5,959 nt of DNA from Chloroflexota bacterium (GTDB lineage: Bacteria; Chloroflexota; Chloroflexia; Thermomicrobiales; UBA6265). Where the stretch lies: the NCBI GenBank assembly GCA_023392645.1, contig JAEVYR010000200.1, forward strand, positions 1 to 5,959. The letters are read 5' to 3'. Under the pieces are notes generated by a model, which made no database searches, had not been told where the DNA came from, and saw nothing but the letters and a program-made list of their open reading frames with translations. The position numbers and the translations under genes are program-made. Shown here piece by piece: positions 1 through 5,953 of this stretch. Within the stretch, counting starts at the first letter, position 1. Every line of letters begins with the position of its first letter.

Positions 1-2
1 AC

Positions 3-1511
3 TTCCCCTCCGGCGTCGAGGGCGTGCCCGACGCCTACCTCGCGCCGCCCGAGCCGTTCCAGGCGTACGACGGCGTGCCGGGCAACGGCGGCACCGTGCG
101 CACCTTCACGATCTCCTACAACCCGCCGCCGCCCCCGCGCGACGAGAACCAGTACTGGCAGGAGCTGGAGAAGCGCCTCGGCGTGACGTGGGAGCCGATC
201 ATCACCCCGCAGCCGGATTACGGCGCGCGCTCGGCGACACTGATCGCTTCCGGCGACCTGCCCGACATCTACTACATCAACCCCGGCCAGGGCGCCGAGC
301 AACAAAACCAGGCGATGTTGCAGGGCGCGTTCCAGGACCTGACGCCGTACCTGACCGGCGACGCGCTGCAGCAGTTCCCGAACCTCGCCACGATCCCCGA
401 ATTCATGTGGAACAACGCGAGGTTCCAGGGCAAGATCCTCGGCGTGCCACGACCCGGCTCCCGCAGCGGCAACGTCCCGTTCTACCGCGGCGACTGGCTC
501 GAGAACCTCGGGCTGGCCGAGCCGGCGAACATGGACGAGATGTCGGCGCTGCTCGCCGCGATGACTAACGATGACCCGGACGGCAACGGCAAGCCAGACA
601 CCTGGGGTCAGGGTCGCTACCAGGGCGGCTGGGAGGCCTTCGACAACCAGCTCATCCACCGCATGTTCAAGGTGCCCAACAGCTGGCGGCTGAACGACGA
701 CGGTACCCTCACGCACGAAGCCGAAACCGACGAGTACCGGCAGGCGCTGGAAACGCTCGCCAAGCTCTATGCCGACGGAACCTTCCATCCCGACGCCAGC
801 GGGATGACCTTCTCCGATGCGCAAAACGCCTACATCGCCGGCGAGACCGGCTTCCACTGCGAGGGCTTCGGCTCGTTTTACGGCGTCGGCAACGTCACCT
901 ACCGCATGCAGGAACTCAACCCGGACGCCTTCACGACCCCGTACATTCCGAAGGCGGCCGACGGCAGCGGGCTGGGTGTCGTCAACAACAACATCGGCTT
1001 CTTCGGCATGAACGCGATCCCGTCGGCGATCCAGGACGAGGAGCGCGTGCTGGAGCTGCTGCGCATCCTCGACTACCTCGCCGCGCCGTTCGGCAGCGAG
1101 GAGGAGATCTTCCTCAACAACGGCATCGAGGGCGTGCACCACGACGTGAACGAGAACGGCTTCCGCATCACCAACGACCTGTTCCGCACCGAGAAGAGCG
1201 ACCTGATCTACCAGATGATCGGCCTGAACGTCTACTTCTTCCCGGATGAGCCGGAGACGGCGCTGAAGGTGCAGGACGTGGCGAAGCAGGCGGCCGAGAT
1301 CGGTCAGGACAACCCGACGTGGGGCATCTACGCAGAGTCGGCCGCCCAGAACGGCCCGGTGCTCGACCAGCTCGCGACCGACACGACGCTGGCGATCATC
1401 ACGGGGCGCGAATCGCTCGACAAGCTCGACAGCGCGATGGATGAGTGGCGTTCGCGCGGCGGCGACCAGATGCGCCAGGAGTACGAGGAGGCGCTCCAGC
1501 AGCAGGGCTGA
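3..1511 (+). CDS. Extracellular solute-binding protein (family 1, LplA/YtcQ-like), 5' truncated
   Basis: This is the lipid-anchored or periplasmic binding component of an ABC importer, most likely for oligosaccharides judging by family; the substrate cannot be read. The frame is open from the first full codon at 3, so the real start and signal peptide lie left of the window. The GTG at 24 is only an internal codon. There are 502 visible codons; relatives with leader are roughly 530-580 residues. Numbering the codon at 3 as residue 1: a five-proline run at 41-45; an 'ASGDLPDIYYINPG' segment typical of the first lobe of these proteins; a calcium-loop-like DPDGNGKPD at 191-199 (DNA about 573-599), common in this subgroup; and a C-terminal 'GGDQMRQEYEEAL' helix typical of LplA-like members. 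The TGA stop is at 1509-1511. No permease or ATPase gene is visible, so partners should lie upstream. It converges on the minus-strand cluster and need not share its function. Confidence 0.9.
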   Translation, partial: FPSGVEGVPDAYLAPPEPFQAYDGVPGNGGTVRTFTISYNPPPPPRDENQYWQELEKRLGVTWEPIITPQPDYGARSATLIASGDLPDIYYINPGQGAEQQNQAMLQGAFQDLTPYLTGDALQQFPNLATIPEFMWNNARFQGKILGVPRPGSRSGNVPFYRGDWLENLGLAEPANMDEMSALLAAMTNDDPDGNGKPDTWGQGRYQGGWEAFDNQLIHRMFKVPNSWRLNDDGTLTHEAETDEYRQALETLAKLYADGTFHPDASGMTFSDAQNAYIAGETGFHCEGFGSFYGVGNVTYRMQELNPDAFTTPYIPKAADGSGLGVVNNNIGFFGMNAIPSAIQDEERVLELLRILDYLAAPFGSEEEIFLNNGIEGVHHDVNENGFRITNDLFRTEKSDLIYQMIGLNVYFFPDEPETALKVQDVAKQAAEIGQDNPTWGIYAESAAQNGPVLDQLATDTTLAIITGRESLDKLDSAMDEWRSRGGDQMRQEYEEALQQQG

Positions 1512-1540
1512 GCGGCCAAATCCGGGCATCCAAAGGGAGC

Positions 1541-1599
1541 GGCGACTTGGCGGCGCATCCAGCGTCATGTCAGACGGCGACGCAGCCGCCAATGTCGCC
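1541..1599. terminator. Long imperfect hairpin between convergent genes, possible bidirectional terminator
   Basis: GGCGAC (1541-1546) followed by TTGGCGGC (1547-1554) pairs with GCCGCCAA (1585-1592) and GTCGCC (1594-1599). This gives a 14-bp stem with one bulged T at 1593. Inside the loop, GCGTC (1562-1566) can pair with GACGC (1579-1583). It begins 29 nt after the solute-binding protein stop and lies 45 nt beyond the acetyltransferase stop, where a shared terminator would be expected. Neither side has a clear U-tract, so it may instead stabilise the 3' ends or work with Rho. Confidence 0.5.
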
Positions 1600-1644
1600 T
1601 TCGTTCGCCAGCGAATTCCAGGCGACATTCGGGTACGCGCTCGA

Positions 1645-2157
1645 TTACGAGTCTGGTCGCCACTCGAACACCTGGACCGATGTGCCGGGTCGCACCTCGA
1701 TCTCCTGCGCCGGCGCGAACCCTTCGCCGACGTAGTACGCCACCAGGCGGCGATCTCCACCCGACCAGCAGTCAACGCGCAACAGGCCGATTCCCTCGGC
1801 GACGACGCGCTCCCGTGCCAGCTCGATCAACCGGTGGCCGATCTTCTCTCCGCGGTGCCGCGGCGAGGCGATGAGCAGCTTCAGGTACCGCTCCGGCTCG
1901 TCGATCGCCGGCACGTATGGCATGGGGTGATCCGTCACCACGCTTGCGCCGACAACCTCACCATCGGCTTCGGCGATGGTCACCTCGCCGCTCGCGAGCA
2001 GATCGCGCACGAAGCCGGTCTTCGTCGAGCTTTCCGACCACGGCTCGCTGCCCCACTGCGCCGACCGACCGCGTTCGGCCAGCCACGCCACGTTGGCGTC
2101 GAACAGCGCCAGCACGGCCTCCGCGTCCGCAATCGACCCTGTCCTGAAATGCAACAC
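1645..2157 (-). CDS. GNAT-family N-acetyltransferase
   Basis: A 170-residue cytosolic protein of single-domain GNAT size, predicted to transfer acetyl from acetyl-CoA to an amine. The acceptor is unknown. The N-terminal region starts as beta-1/alpha-1 ('FRTGSIADAEAVLALFD', 4-20) and continues through an aromatic 'QWGSEPW' segment (34-40). The core strand and pyrophosphate loop is 'KLLIASPRHRGEKIG' (93-107), with R100, G103 and G107 in the acetyl-CoA loop. 'YYVGEGF' (141-147) is the classic motif B with the late Tyr. The start is GTG at 2157, preferred because AAGGGGG (2166-2172 on the + numbering) sits 8 nt upstream; the nearby ATG at 2162 is in another frame. The stop is TAA. It is the last gene of the minus-strand cluster, 57 nt after the metallopeptidase, so cotranscription is likely but less certain than for the upstream pairs. 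Confidence 0.9.
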   Translation of the reverse strand: MLHFRTGSIADAEAVLALFDANVAWLAERGRSAQWGSEPWSESSTKTGFVRDLLASGEVTIAEADGEVVGASVVTDHPMPYVPAIDEPERYLKLLIASPRHRGEKIGHRLIELARERVVAEGIGLLRVDCWSGGDRRLVAYYVGEGFAPAQEIEVRPGTSVQVFEWRPDS

Positions 2158-2165
2158 TGCATGTG

Positions 2166-2172
2166 CCCCCTT
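2166..2172 (-). promoter_or_regulatory. Ribosome binding site deciding the GTG start of the acetyltransferase
   Basis: On the minus strand this reads AAGGGGG, 8 nt before the GTG at 2157. The only nearby ATG (2162) is out of frame and too close to the site. The site therefore favours the GTG start, which also places the first beta strand of the GNAT fold where expected. Confidence 0.6.
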
Positions 2173-2187
2173 GGTCAGTCGGCCTCT

Positions 2188-2202
2188 CGGGGAACCGCCC
2201 CG
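2188..2202 (-). repeat. Small hairpin in the metallopeptidase-acetyltransferase gap
   Basis: CGGGG (2188-2192) and CCCCG (2198-2202) form a perfect 5-bp stem with a 5-nt loop. It lies 13 nt after the metallopeptidase stop and about 16 nt before the acetyltransferase ribosome binding site. It could partly uncouple expression of the last gene, but a stem this short can arise by chance at this GC content. Confidence 0.25.
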
Positions 2203-2214
2203 TGGCGCCCGGCG

Positions 2215-3702
2215 TCAGGTGCTGGCGCGCGCTCCCCCGCTCCATCGGTCGATCGGGTCCAGCGGCCAGATCGGTCGGGTGAGATGATCGAAGGTGAAGC
2301 GGGAGAGATCGACGTCGCCGAGACCGGGCGTCTTGACGTGGATGGCGTGCTTCGCGATCGGCCCGAACCCGCCGCGCCACCGCACCGCCGCCTTGACGAC
2401 GATGATGTGCTGCCGCAACGGATCGATCCCGACCGATTTGAGCTGCTGCTGGTCACCCGGGGCGATCTTGCGGCTGTTCAGCACCAGCGTGACGCCGTCG
2501 ACCTCGACCACCGCCGTCGGGCCCGGCTCGGCCGGCACGCCGGCGTTCTCCGGGCCCTCATGCACCCAGTGGCCGTCCGACAGCAGCCGCACCTGCCCCG
2601 TGATCGGCACCGGCGCGCCGTGGCGATCGTCGGCCTTGCCGCCCACCGTCGTTTCGACCGTGCCGCCGACGCCCGCCGCGAAGGCCGCCCGCACCGCCTC
2701 TTCATCGGCGATCACCATCACCGCGCCGGTCGCGCCTTGCCGCAGCAGCTCCGCCAGCAGCACGGTGCCGTCGCCGGGCGTGCCGCCGCCGATGTTGTCG
2801 CCGACATCGACGAGCATCACCGGCCCCTCGGGATACGCGATCGCCTCCGCGACGGCGTCGGCCGGCTCGACATTCTCGACCCGCATCTCGTCCCGGAGCT
2901 CCCAGGCGAGCGTGGCGAGCTCGTCCGCCAGCGCCGCGGCGGCATCGGCGTCTCCGTCGGTGGTCACCAGCAAGCCCATTCCGGTCGCGGGCGCGTCGGC
3001 ATAGGGGAACCCACCGGAAACGGTGACGGAAAGGGCGCGACCATCGGCTTCCATCGCGAAGGCCCGGTCGAAGATGGCGCGGAACGGTCGCTCCGAGGTG
3101 AACATCGCCTGCGGCACCGGCAGCAGCGGCGGCTTCGCCAGCGCCATCGTCGGCACGATCTCGCCGGAGATCGTCCGCACCAGCAGCCGCACCGCCTCCT
3201 GCGCGCGCTCGTTGAGATCAATGTGCGGATAGGTGTCGTAGCCGACGACGATCGTCGCCGCCTCGACCAGCGCCGGGCCGATGTTGGCGTGGAGGTCGAG
3301 CGTGACCGCGATCGGCATCTCGGGACCGACCAGCGTGCGCACGCGCCGGGCGATCTCGGCATCCGCCTCCGGCACGCCCTCGGCGACCATCGCGCCGTGG
3401 AGGTTGAGCACGATGCCGTCGGCCGGCAGCGCCGCCTCGATGTCGCGCAGCAGCCTGCCGACCATCTCGTCGAACAGCTCGGCGCTGACCGCCGCGGTCG
3501 ATGTCGCGCCGGCATGCCAGGTGTGCGTCAGTCGCACCCCGAGCGCGTCGGTGGCATCGACCACGCCGCCGAGCGAGTGGTTCGCGCCGGCGTAGGCGCG
3601 GCACGCCTCGCCCTCGATCGTCGTGAAGATCGACATCGGCGACGGCTCCGCCGAGAAGGTGTGCGTCTCGTGCATGATGCCGCCGGAAATCAGGTGAACC
3701 AT
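2215..3702 (-). CDS. M81-family metallopeptidase (microcystinase C / MlrC-like)
   Basis: A 495-residue protein, the usual full length for M81/MlrC-like enzymes, which include the zinc peptidase that cleaves linearised microcystin products. Most relatives have unknown natural substrates. The N-terminal MlrC domain shows 'HETHTFS' (11-17; usually HETNTFS), 'NLHGAM' (100-105), 'DLHAN' (136-140) and 'GYDTYPHID' (154-162). D136, H138 and H160 lie where I expect the metal ligands of the family. The C-terminal domain has 'DVGDNIGGGTPGDGT' (299-313), matching the family D-x-x-DNPGGGxPGD signature with Ile for Pro, then 'FGPIAKHAIHVKTPGL' (446-461). No signal peptide or membrane segment is seen, so it is probably cytosolic. 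The ATG at 3702 is preceded by GAGG with 6-nt spacing, and the family motif begins within ten residues of it. It starts 11 nt after the regulator's stop. The likely role is hydrolysis of an imported or intracellular amide; the actual substrate is not readable. Confidence 0.93.
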   Translation of the reverse strand: MVHLISGGIMHETHTFSAEPSPMSIFTTIEGEACRAYAGANHSLGGVVDATDALGVRLTHTWHAGATSTAAVSAELFDEMVGRLLRDIEAALPADGIVLNLHGAMVAEGVPEADAEIARRVRTLVGPEMPIAVTLDLHANIGPALVEAATIVVGYDTYPHIDLNERAQEAVRLLVRTISGEIVPTMALAKPPLLPVPQAMFTSERPFRAIFDRAFAMEADGRALSVTVSGGFPYADAPATGMGLLVTTDGDADAAAALADELATLAWELRDEMRVENVEPADAVAEAIAYPEGPVMLVDVGDNIGGGTPGDGTVLLAELLRQGATGAVMVIADEEAVRAAFAAGVGGTVETTVGGKADDRHGAPVPITGQVRLLSDGHWVHEGPENAGVPAEPGPTAVVEVDGVTLVLNSRKIAPGDQQQLKSVGIDPLRQHIIVVKAAVRWRGGFGPIAKHAIHVKTPGLGDVDLSRFTFDHLTRPIWPLDPIDRWSGGARAST

Positions 3703-3713
3703 CCGCTACCTCG

Positions 3714-4514
3714 CTATCCGGTTTCTGCCGGGTCGAATCCGGGCCACCGGCCCCCGACTCGCAATGTCACCGCCTCTGCCGCGCGGCGGAGCGCTGCCTG
3801 GATCGTGCCCGGCTCGTATCGCTCCATCCGACCGGAGGGCCCGGACAGGCTGATCGCGGCGATGACATCGCCCTCGGGCCCGAACACCGGCGCCCCGAAG
3901 CAGGTCGCCGCGGTCTCGTTTTCCCCCTCTTCGGCCGAGATGCCGCCCGCGCGCACGTCGTCGAGCAATTGCCGCAGCCGCGCCGGGTCGACGATCGTGC
4001 GCGGCGTGCGCGCCTCCAGCGGTCCGGCCAGCAGCCGCTCCCGCTCGCGCTCGGGCAGGAACGCGATGATCGCGCGACCGAGCGCGGTCGTGTGCAGGAG
4101 ATCGCGGGCCCCGATGCGCGCCGCCATGCGCAGGTCGTGCGGGCTCTCGATGATGTCGATGTAGAGCAGTGCGTCGCCCTCCATCACACCGAGGTTGGCG
4201 GTTTCCTCGAACGTCGCGTTGAGCCATTGCAGGTGCGGCCGCGCCAGTTGCACCAGCCGCGTGCGGTCGCCACCACGCAGCACCAGCGCGAACAGCGCCG
4301 GCCCGAGCGTGTACTTCGCGGCGGCGTCCTTGCTGGCGTAACCGCGCCCTTCGAGGTTGAGCAGGATGCGCCAGGTGGCCGATTTGGTCGCCCCGACCGC
4401 GCGCGCGAGGTCGGAGACGCCGATCGGCTCGGCCGCGGCGGCGAGCGCCTCGATCACATCGAGCGTGCGATCGAGCACCGCGATGCGGTAGTCGTGTCCC
4501 CCGCTGTCGGTCAT
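3714..4514 (-). CDS. IclR-family transcriptional regulator
   Basis: A 266-residue DNA-binding protein with the two-part IclR layout. The N-terminal winged helix-turn-helix covers about 10-72 ('VLDRTLDVIEAL' opening helix, 'GVSDLARAVGATKSATWRIL' helix-turn-helix, 'KYTLGPALFAL' wing end). The ligand-binding domain covers about 85-254, with the signatures 'LLHTTALGRAIIAFLP' (139-154) and 'GISAEEGENE' (191-200) followed by 'APVFGPEGDVIAAISLSGP' (208-226). IclR proteins usually bind imperfect palindromes as dimers or tetramers and respond to a small metabolite of the pathway they control. The ATG at 4514 is preceded by GGGAGGGG, ending 3 nt before the start. The gene begins 11 nt after the aminotransferase stop, so it sits inside the operon rather than beside it. 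Control of its own operon through the GTATC sites upstream of the aminotransferase is an inference. Confidence 0.95.
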   Translation of the reverse strand: MTDSGGHDYRIAVLDRTLDVIEALAAAAEPIGVSDLARAVGATKSATWRILLNLEGRGYASKDAAAKYTLGPALFALVLRGGDRTRLVQLARPHLQWLNATFEETANLGVMEGDALLYIDIIESPHDLRMAARIGARDLLHTTALGRAIIAFLPERERERLLAGPLEARTPRTIVDPARLRQLLDDVRAGGISAEEGENETAATCFGAPVFGPEGDVIAAISLSGPSGRMERYEPGTIQAALRRAAEAVTLRVGGRWPGFDPAETG

Positions 4515-4525
4515 CCGCCCCTCCC

Positions 4526-5830
4526 CTACGCCCGAATCTTGGCGGCGGCCGCGTCGAAGATGCCCAGCGCCTCGTCGAGCACCTCGTCGGTGTGCGCCAT
4601 CGAGATCCCGGCGTGGCCCGGCGCCCCAGCGCGCGTGTACGGGTGGATGTAGAGCCCGCGCTCGATGCAGGCGAGGTTGAAGGCGGCATTCATGGCGTGA
4701 TCGTGGTTGGCGAGCTGGGCGACGGTGGTGACCGGCTCGCGACGCCCAAAATAGATCCCGAAGCGCCCGCCCCGGCCCTGCACCCGCACCGGCAGCTCGT
4801 GCCGATCGAAGACCTCCTGGAGCGCGGTGTAGAACCGCTCGGCGCGCGCGTGCAGCGTGTCGTAGAGGCCGGGCTGGCTCAGCTCCTCCAGCGTCGCCAG
4901 CGCGGCCAGCACGCTCAGCAGGTGTCCCGAATACGTGCCGCTGTGCGCGACGGTGCCGGTCGGCACCACCTGCTCCATCAGGTCGCGGCGACCCGACAGC
5001 GACGAGAGCGGCAGGCCGTTCGCCAGCGCCTTGGCGTGGGTGGTGAGATCGGGCGTGATGCCGGTCTCCGCCTGGACGCCGCCGAGCGCGGTGCGGAACC
5101 CGGAGAGCACCTCGTCGAAGATCAGCACGATGCCGTGGCGCGCGGTCTCCTCGCGCAGCAGCTCGAGAAAGCCGGGCTGGGGCGGGATGTAACCGGCGTT
5201 GAGGTGGATCGGCTCGCAGATCACGGCGGCGAGCTCGTCGCCATGCGCCGCCATTGCCTCGCGGAAGCCGTCGGCGTCGTTCCAGGCGACCATCACGACA
5301 TCGTCGCCGCCGTCCGCCGGCACACCGCCGGAGCTGGGCGCGATGTTGCCGTCACCATCGCGCCGGTAGAGCCACTGCTCGGCCAGCCCGTGGAAGTGGC
5401 CGTCGAACTTGAGGTACTTCTGGCGTCCGGTCGCGGCTCGGGCGATCCGCAGCCCCAGCACGGTCACCTCGGTGCCGACCGTGGCGAACCGCACCAGCTC
5501 GGCGGCGGGGACGATCTCGACCATGCGTGCCGCCAGCTCTTCGTGATAGGGCGTTTCGGCCGCGGCGATGATCCCGGCCGAGACGCCCCGGGTGACGGCC
5601 TCGCGCACGGCGGGGTGGTCGTGCCCGAGCATGGAGGCACCGTTGGACATGTTGAAATCGAGGTAGCGTTTGCCGTCGAGATCGAAGATCGCCGGGCCGC
5701 TGCCCTTGCTGAGGTAGAGCGGGCGCCCAAGGTAGGGGTTCATGCGCATCGAGGCGGACACCCCGCCCGCCATCACCTTGCCGGCCTGCTCGAAGAGGTG
5801 GTCGGCGGACGGTTGGACACGTGTGCTCAT
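4526..5830 (-). CDS. Class III PLP-dependent aminotransferase, glutamate-1-semialdehyde aminomutase-like
   Basis: A 434-residue fold-type I PLP enzyme that moves or transfers an amino group; the substrate is unknown. The resemblance to glutamate-1-semialdehyde 2,1-aminomutase is clear: 'GPAIFDLDGKRYLDF' (45-59), 'MLGHDHPAV' (67-75), 'IFDEVLSGFR' (237-246) with D239 facing the pyridine nitrogen, the Schiff-base lysine K267 in 'DLTTHAKALANG', and 'SGTYSGH' (297-303). The phosphate-binding segment reads 'TVGTEV' (117-122) instead of the usual NSGTEA. The surroundings (IclR, M81 peptidase) and absence of haem genes argue for a catabolic role rather than tetrapyrrole synthesis. The start is taken as ATG 5830, with GGAG at 5837-5840. 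A longer frame from GTG 5890 would begin upstream of the predicted transcript start and add residues encoded by the operator repeats. It is the first gene of the cluster; the TAG stop is 11 nt before the regulator. Confidence 0.93.
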   Translation of the reverse strand: MSTRVQPSADHLFEQAGKVMAGGVSASMRMNPYLGRPLYLSKGSGPAIFDLDGKRYLDFNMSNGASMLGHDHPAVREAVTRGVSAGIIAAAETPYHEELAARMVEIVPAAELVRFATVGTEVTVLGLRIARAATGRQKYLKFDGHFHGLAEQWLYRRDGDGNIAPSSGGVPADGGDDVVMVAWNDADGFREAMAAHGDELAAVICEPIHLNAGYIPPQPGFLELLREETARHGIVLIFDEVLSGFRTALGGVQAETGITPDLTTHAKALANGLPLSSLSGRRDLMEQVVPTGTVAHSGTYSGHLLSVLAALATLEELSQPGLYDTLHARAERFYTALQEVFDRHELPVRVQGRGGRFGIYFGRREPVTTVAQLANHDHAMNAAFNLACIERGLYIHPYTRAGAPGHAGISMAHTDEVLDEALGIFDAAAAKIRA

Positions 5831-5836
5831 CGCTGG

Positions 5837-5840
5837 CTCC
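5837..5840 (-). promoter_or_regulatory. Ribosome binding site deciding the aminotransferase start
   Basis: GGAG on the minus strand lies 6 nt before ATG 5830. It supports the shorter 434-residue protein over the 454-residue frame beginning at GTG 5890. Confidence 0.6.
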
Positions 5841-5847
5841 GTTGAAA

Positions 5848-5864
5848 GTATCAGTCCCTGATAC
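5848..5864. promoter_or_regulatory. Candidate operator: perfect palindrome GTATCAG-N3-CTGATAC
   Basis: Two 7-bp arms (5848-5854 and 5858-5864) are exact reverse complements around a 3-nt spacer, 17 bp in all. The centre lies 26 bp upstream of the aminotransferase ATG. Its AT-rich arms stand out in a very GC-rich window. The size and symmetry suit a dimeric repressor; both IclR and GntR proteins use sites of this scale. The IclR protein of the same cluster is the nearest candidate binder, but the sequence alone does not identify it. Confidence 0.6.
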
Positions 5865-5895
5865 ATCCGATCAATCCGTGATACACACACGATAC
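5855..5895 (-). repeat. Direct repeats of the operator half-site (GTATC) upstream of the palindrome
   Basis: TCCCTGATACA (5855-5865) and TCCGTGATACA (5875-5885) agree at 10 of 11 positions and are offset by exactly 20 bp, about two helical turns. A third GATAC lies at 5891-5895, 11 bp further on and about one turn away. All three face the same way as the right arm of the palindrome. This phasing suggests extra half-sites for the same protein. Confidence 0.5.
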
Positions 5896-5916
5896 CACCG
5901 CCGCCTCGCCTGTCAA
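5889..5916 (-). promoter_or_regulatory. Predicted promoter of the aminotransferase operon
   Basis: On the minus strand a perfect TTGACA -35 box (5911-5916) is followed after 16 bp by TATCGT (5889-5894), a 4/6 match to TATAAT. Transcription would begin near 5882, giving a leader of about 50 nt that contains the GTATCAG palindrome. The -10 box overlaps the outermost GTATC half-site, so a bound protein should block polymerase. A weaker alternative pair, TTGATC (5869-5874) with GATACT (5847-5852) at 16-bp spacing, would leave only about 10 nt of leader. Confidence 0.5.
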
Positions 5917-5925
5917 TGCGAAAGC

Positions 5926-5953
5926 GGCCGGGCTCCCGCTCGGGAGCCCGGCC
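5926..5953. terminator. Perfect 13-bp GC-rich inverted repeat, probable terminator
   Basis: GGCCGGGCTCCCG (5926-5938) is the exact reverse complement of CGGGAGCCCGGCC (5941-5953). It folds to a stem of 12 bp with a GCTC tetraloop, or 13 bp with a 2-nt loop. On the minus strand it is followed by GCTTTCG, a poor U-tract. It most likely ends a gene lying right of the window and insulates the operon promoter, whose -35 box begins 10 nt away. Confidence 0.55.

Noticed and set aside
24..26. GTG at 24 as the true start of the solute-binding protein
   Set aside because: The frame is open to the window edge, and a start here would give an exported protein with no signal peptide. It is an internal Val codon.
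1441..4164. A 907-codon plus-strand open frame running antisense to the acetyltransferase, peptidase and part of the regulator
   Set aside because: Its product is rich in Arg, His, Asp and Ala with no recognisable domain, while the opposite strand encodes three clear families with intact motifs. Long antisense frames are expected in GC-rich genes because stop codons are rare there.
3706..4689. A 327-codon minus-strand frame overlapping the regulator and the aminotransferase 3' end
   Set aside because: It is Arg- and Gly-rich, out of frame with both real genes, and has no domain.
4526..5830. Calling the aminotransferase hemL (haem biosynthesis)
   Set aside because: The resemblance is at family level only. 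The phosphate loop differs, and the IclR and M81 neighbours point to catabolism; no tetrapyrrole genes are in the window.
4592..5845. A 417-codon plus-strand frame antisense to the aminotransferase
   Set aside because: It is a compositional shadow: no family motifs, and it overlaps a complete class III aminotransferase for nearly its full length.
5831..5890. A 20-residue N-terminal extension of the aminotransferase starting at GTG 5890
   Set aside because: It would be encoded by the operator repeats and begins upstream of the predicted transcription start. It has no ribosome binding site as good as GGAG before ATG 5830.
5848..5895. Reading the GTATC repeats as a CRISPR array or mobile-element end
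   Set aside because: The units are 5-11 bp without regular unique spacers, lie on a promoter, and no transposase or cas gene is nearby.
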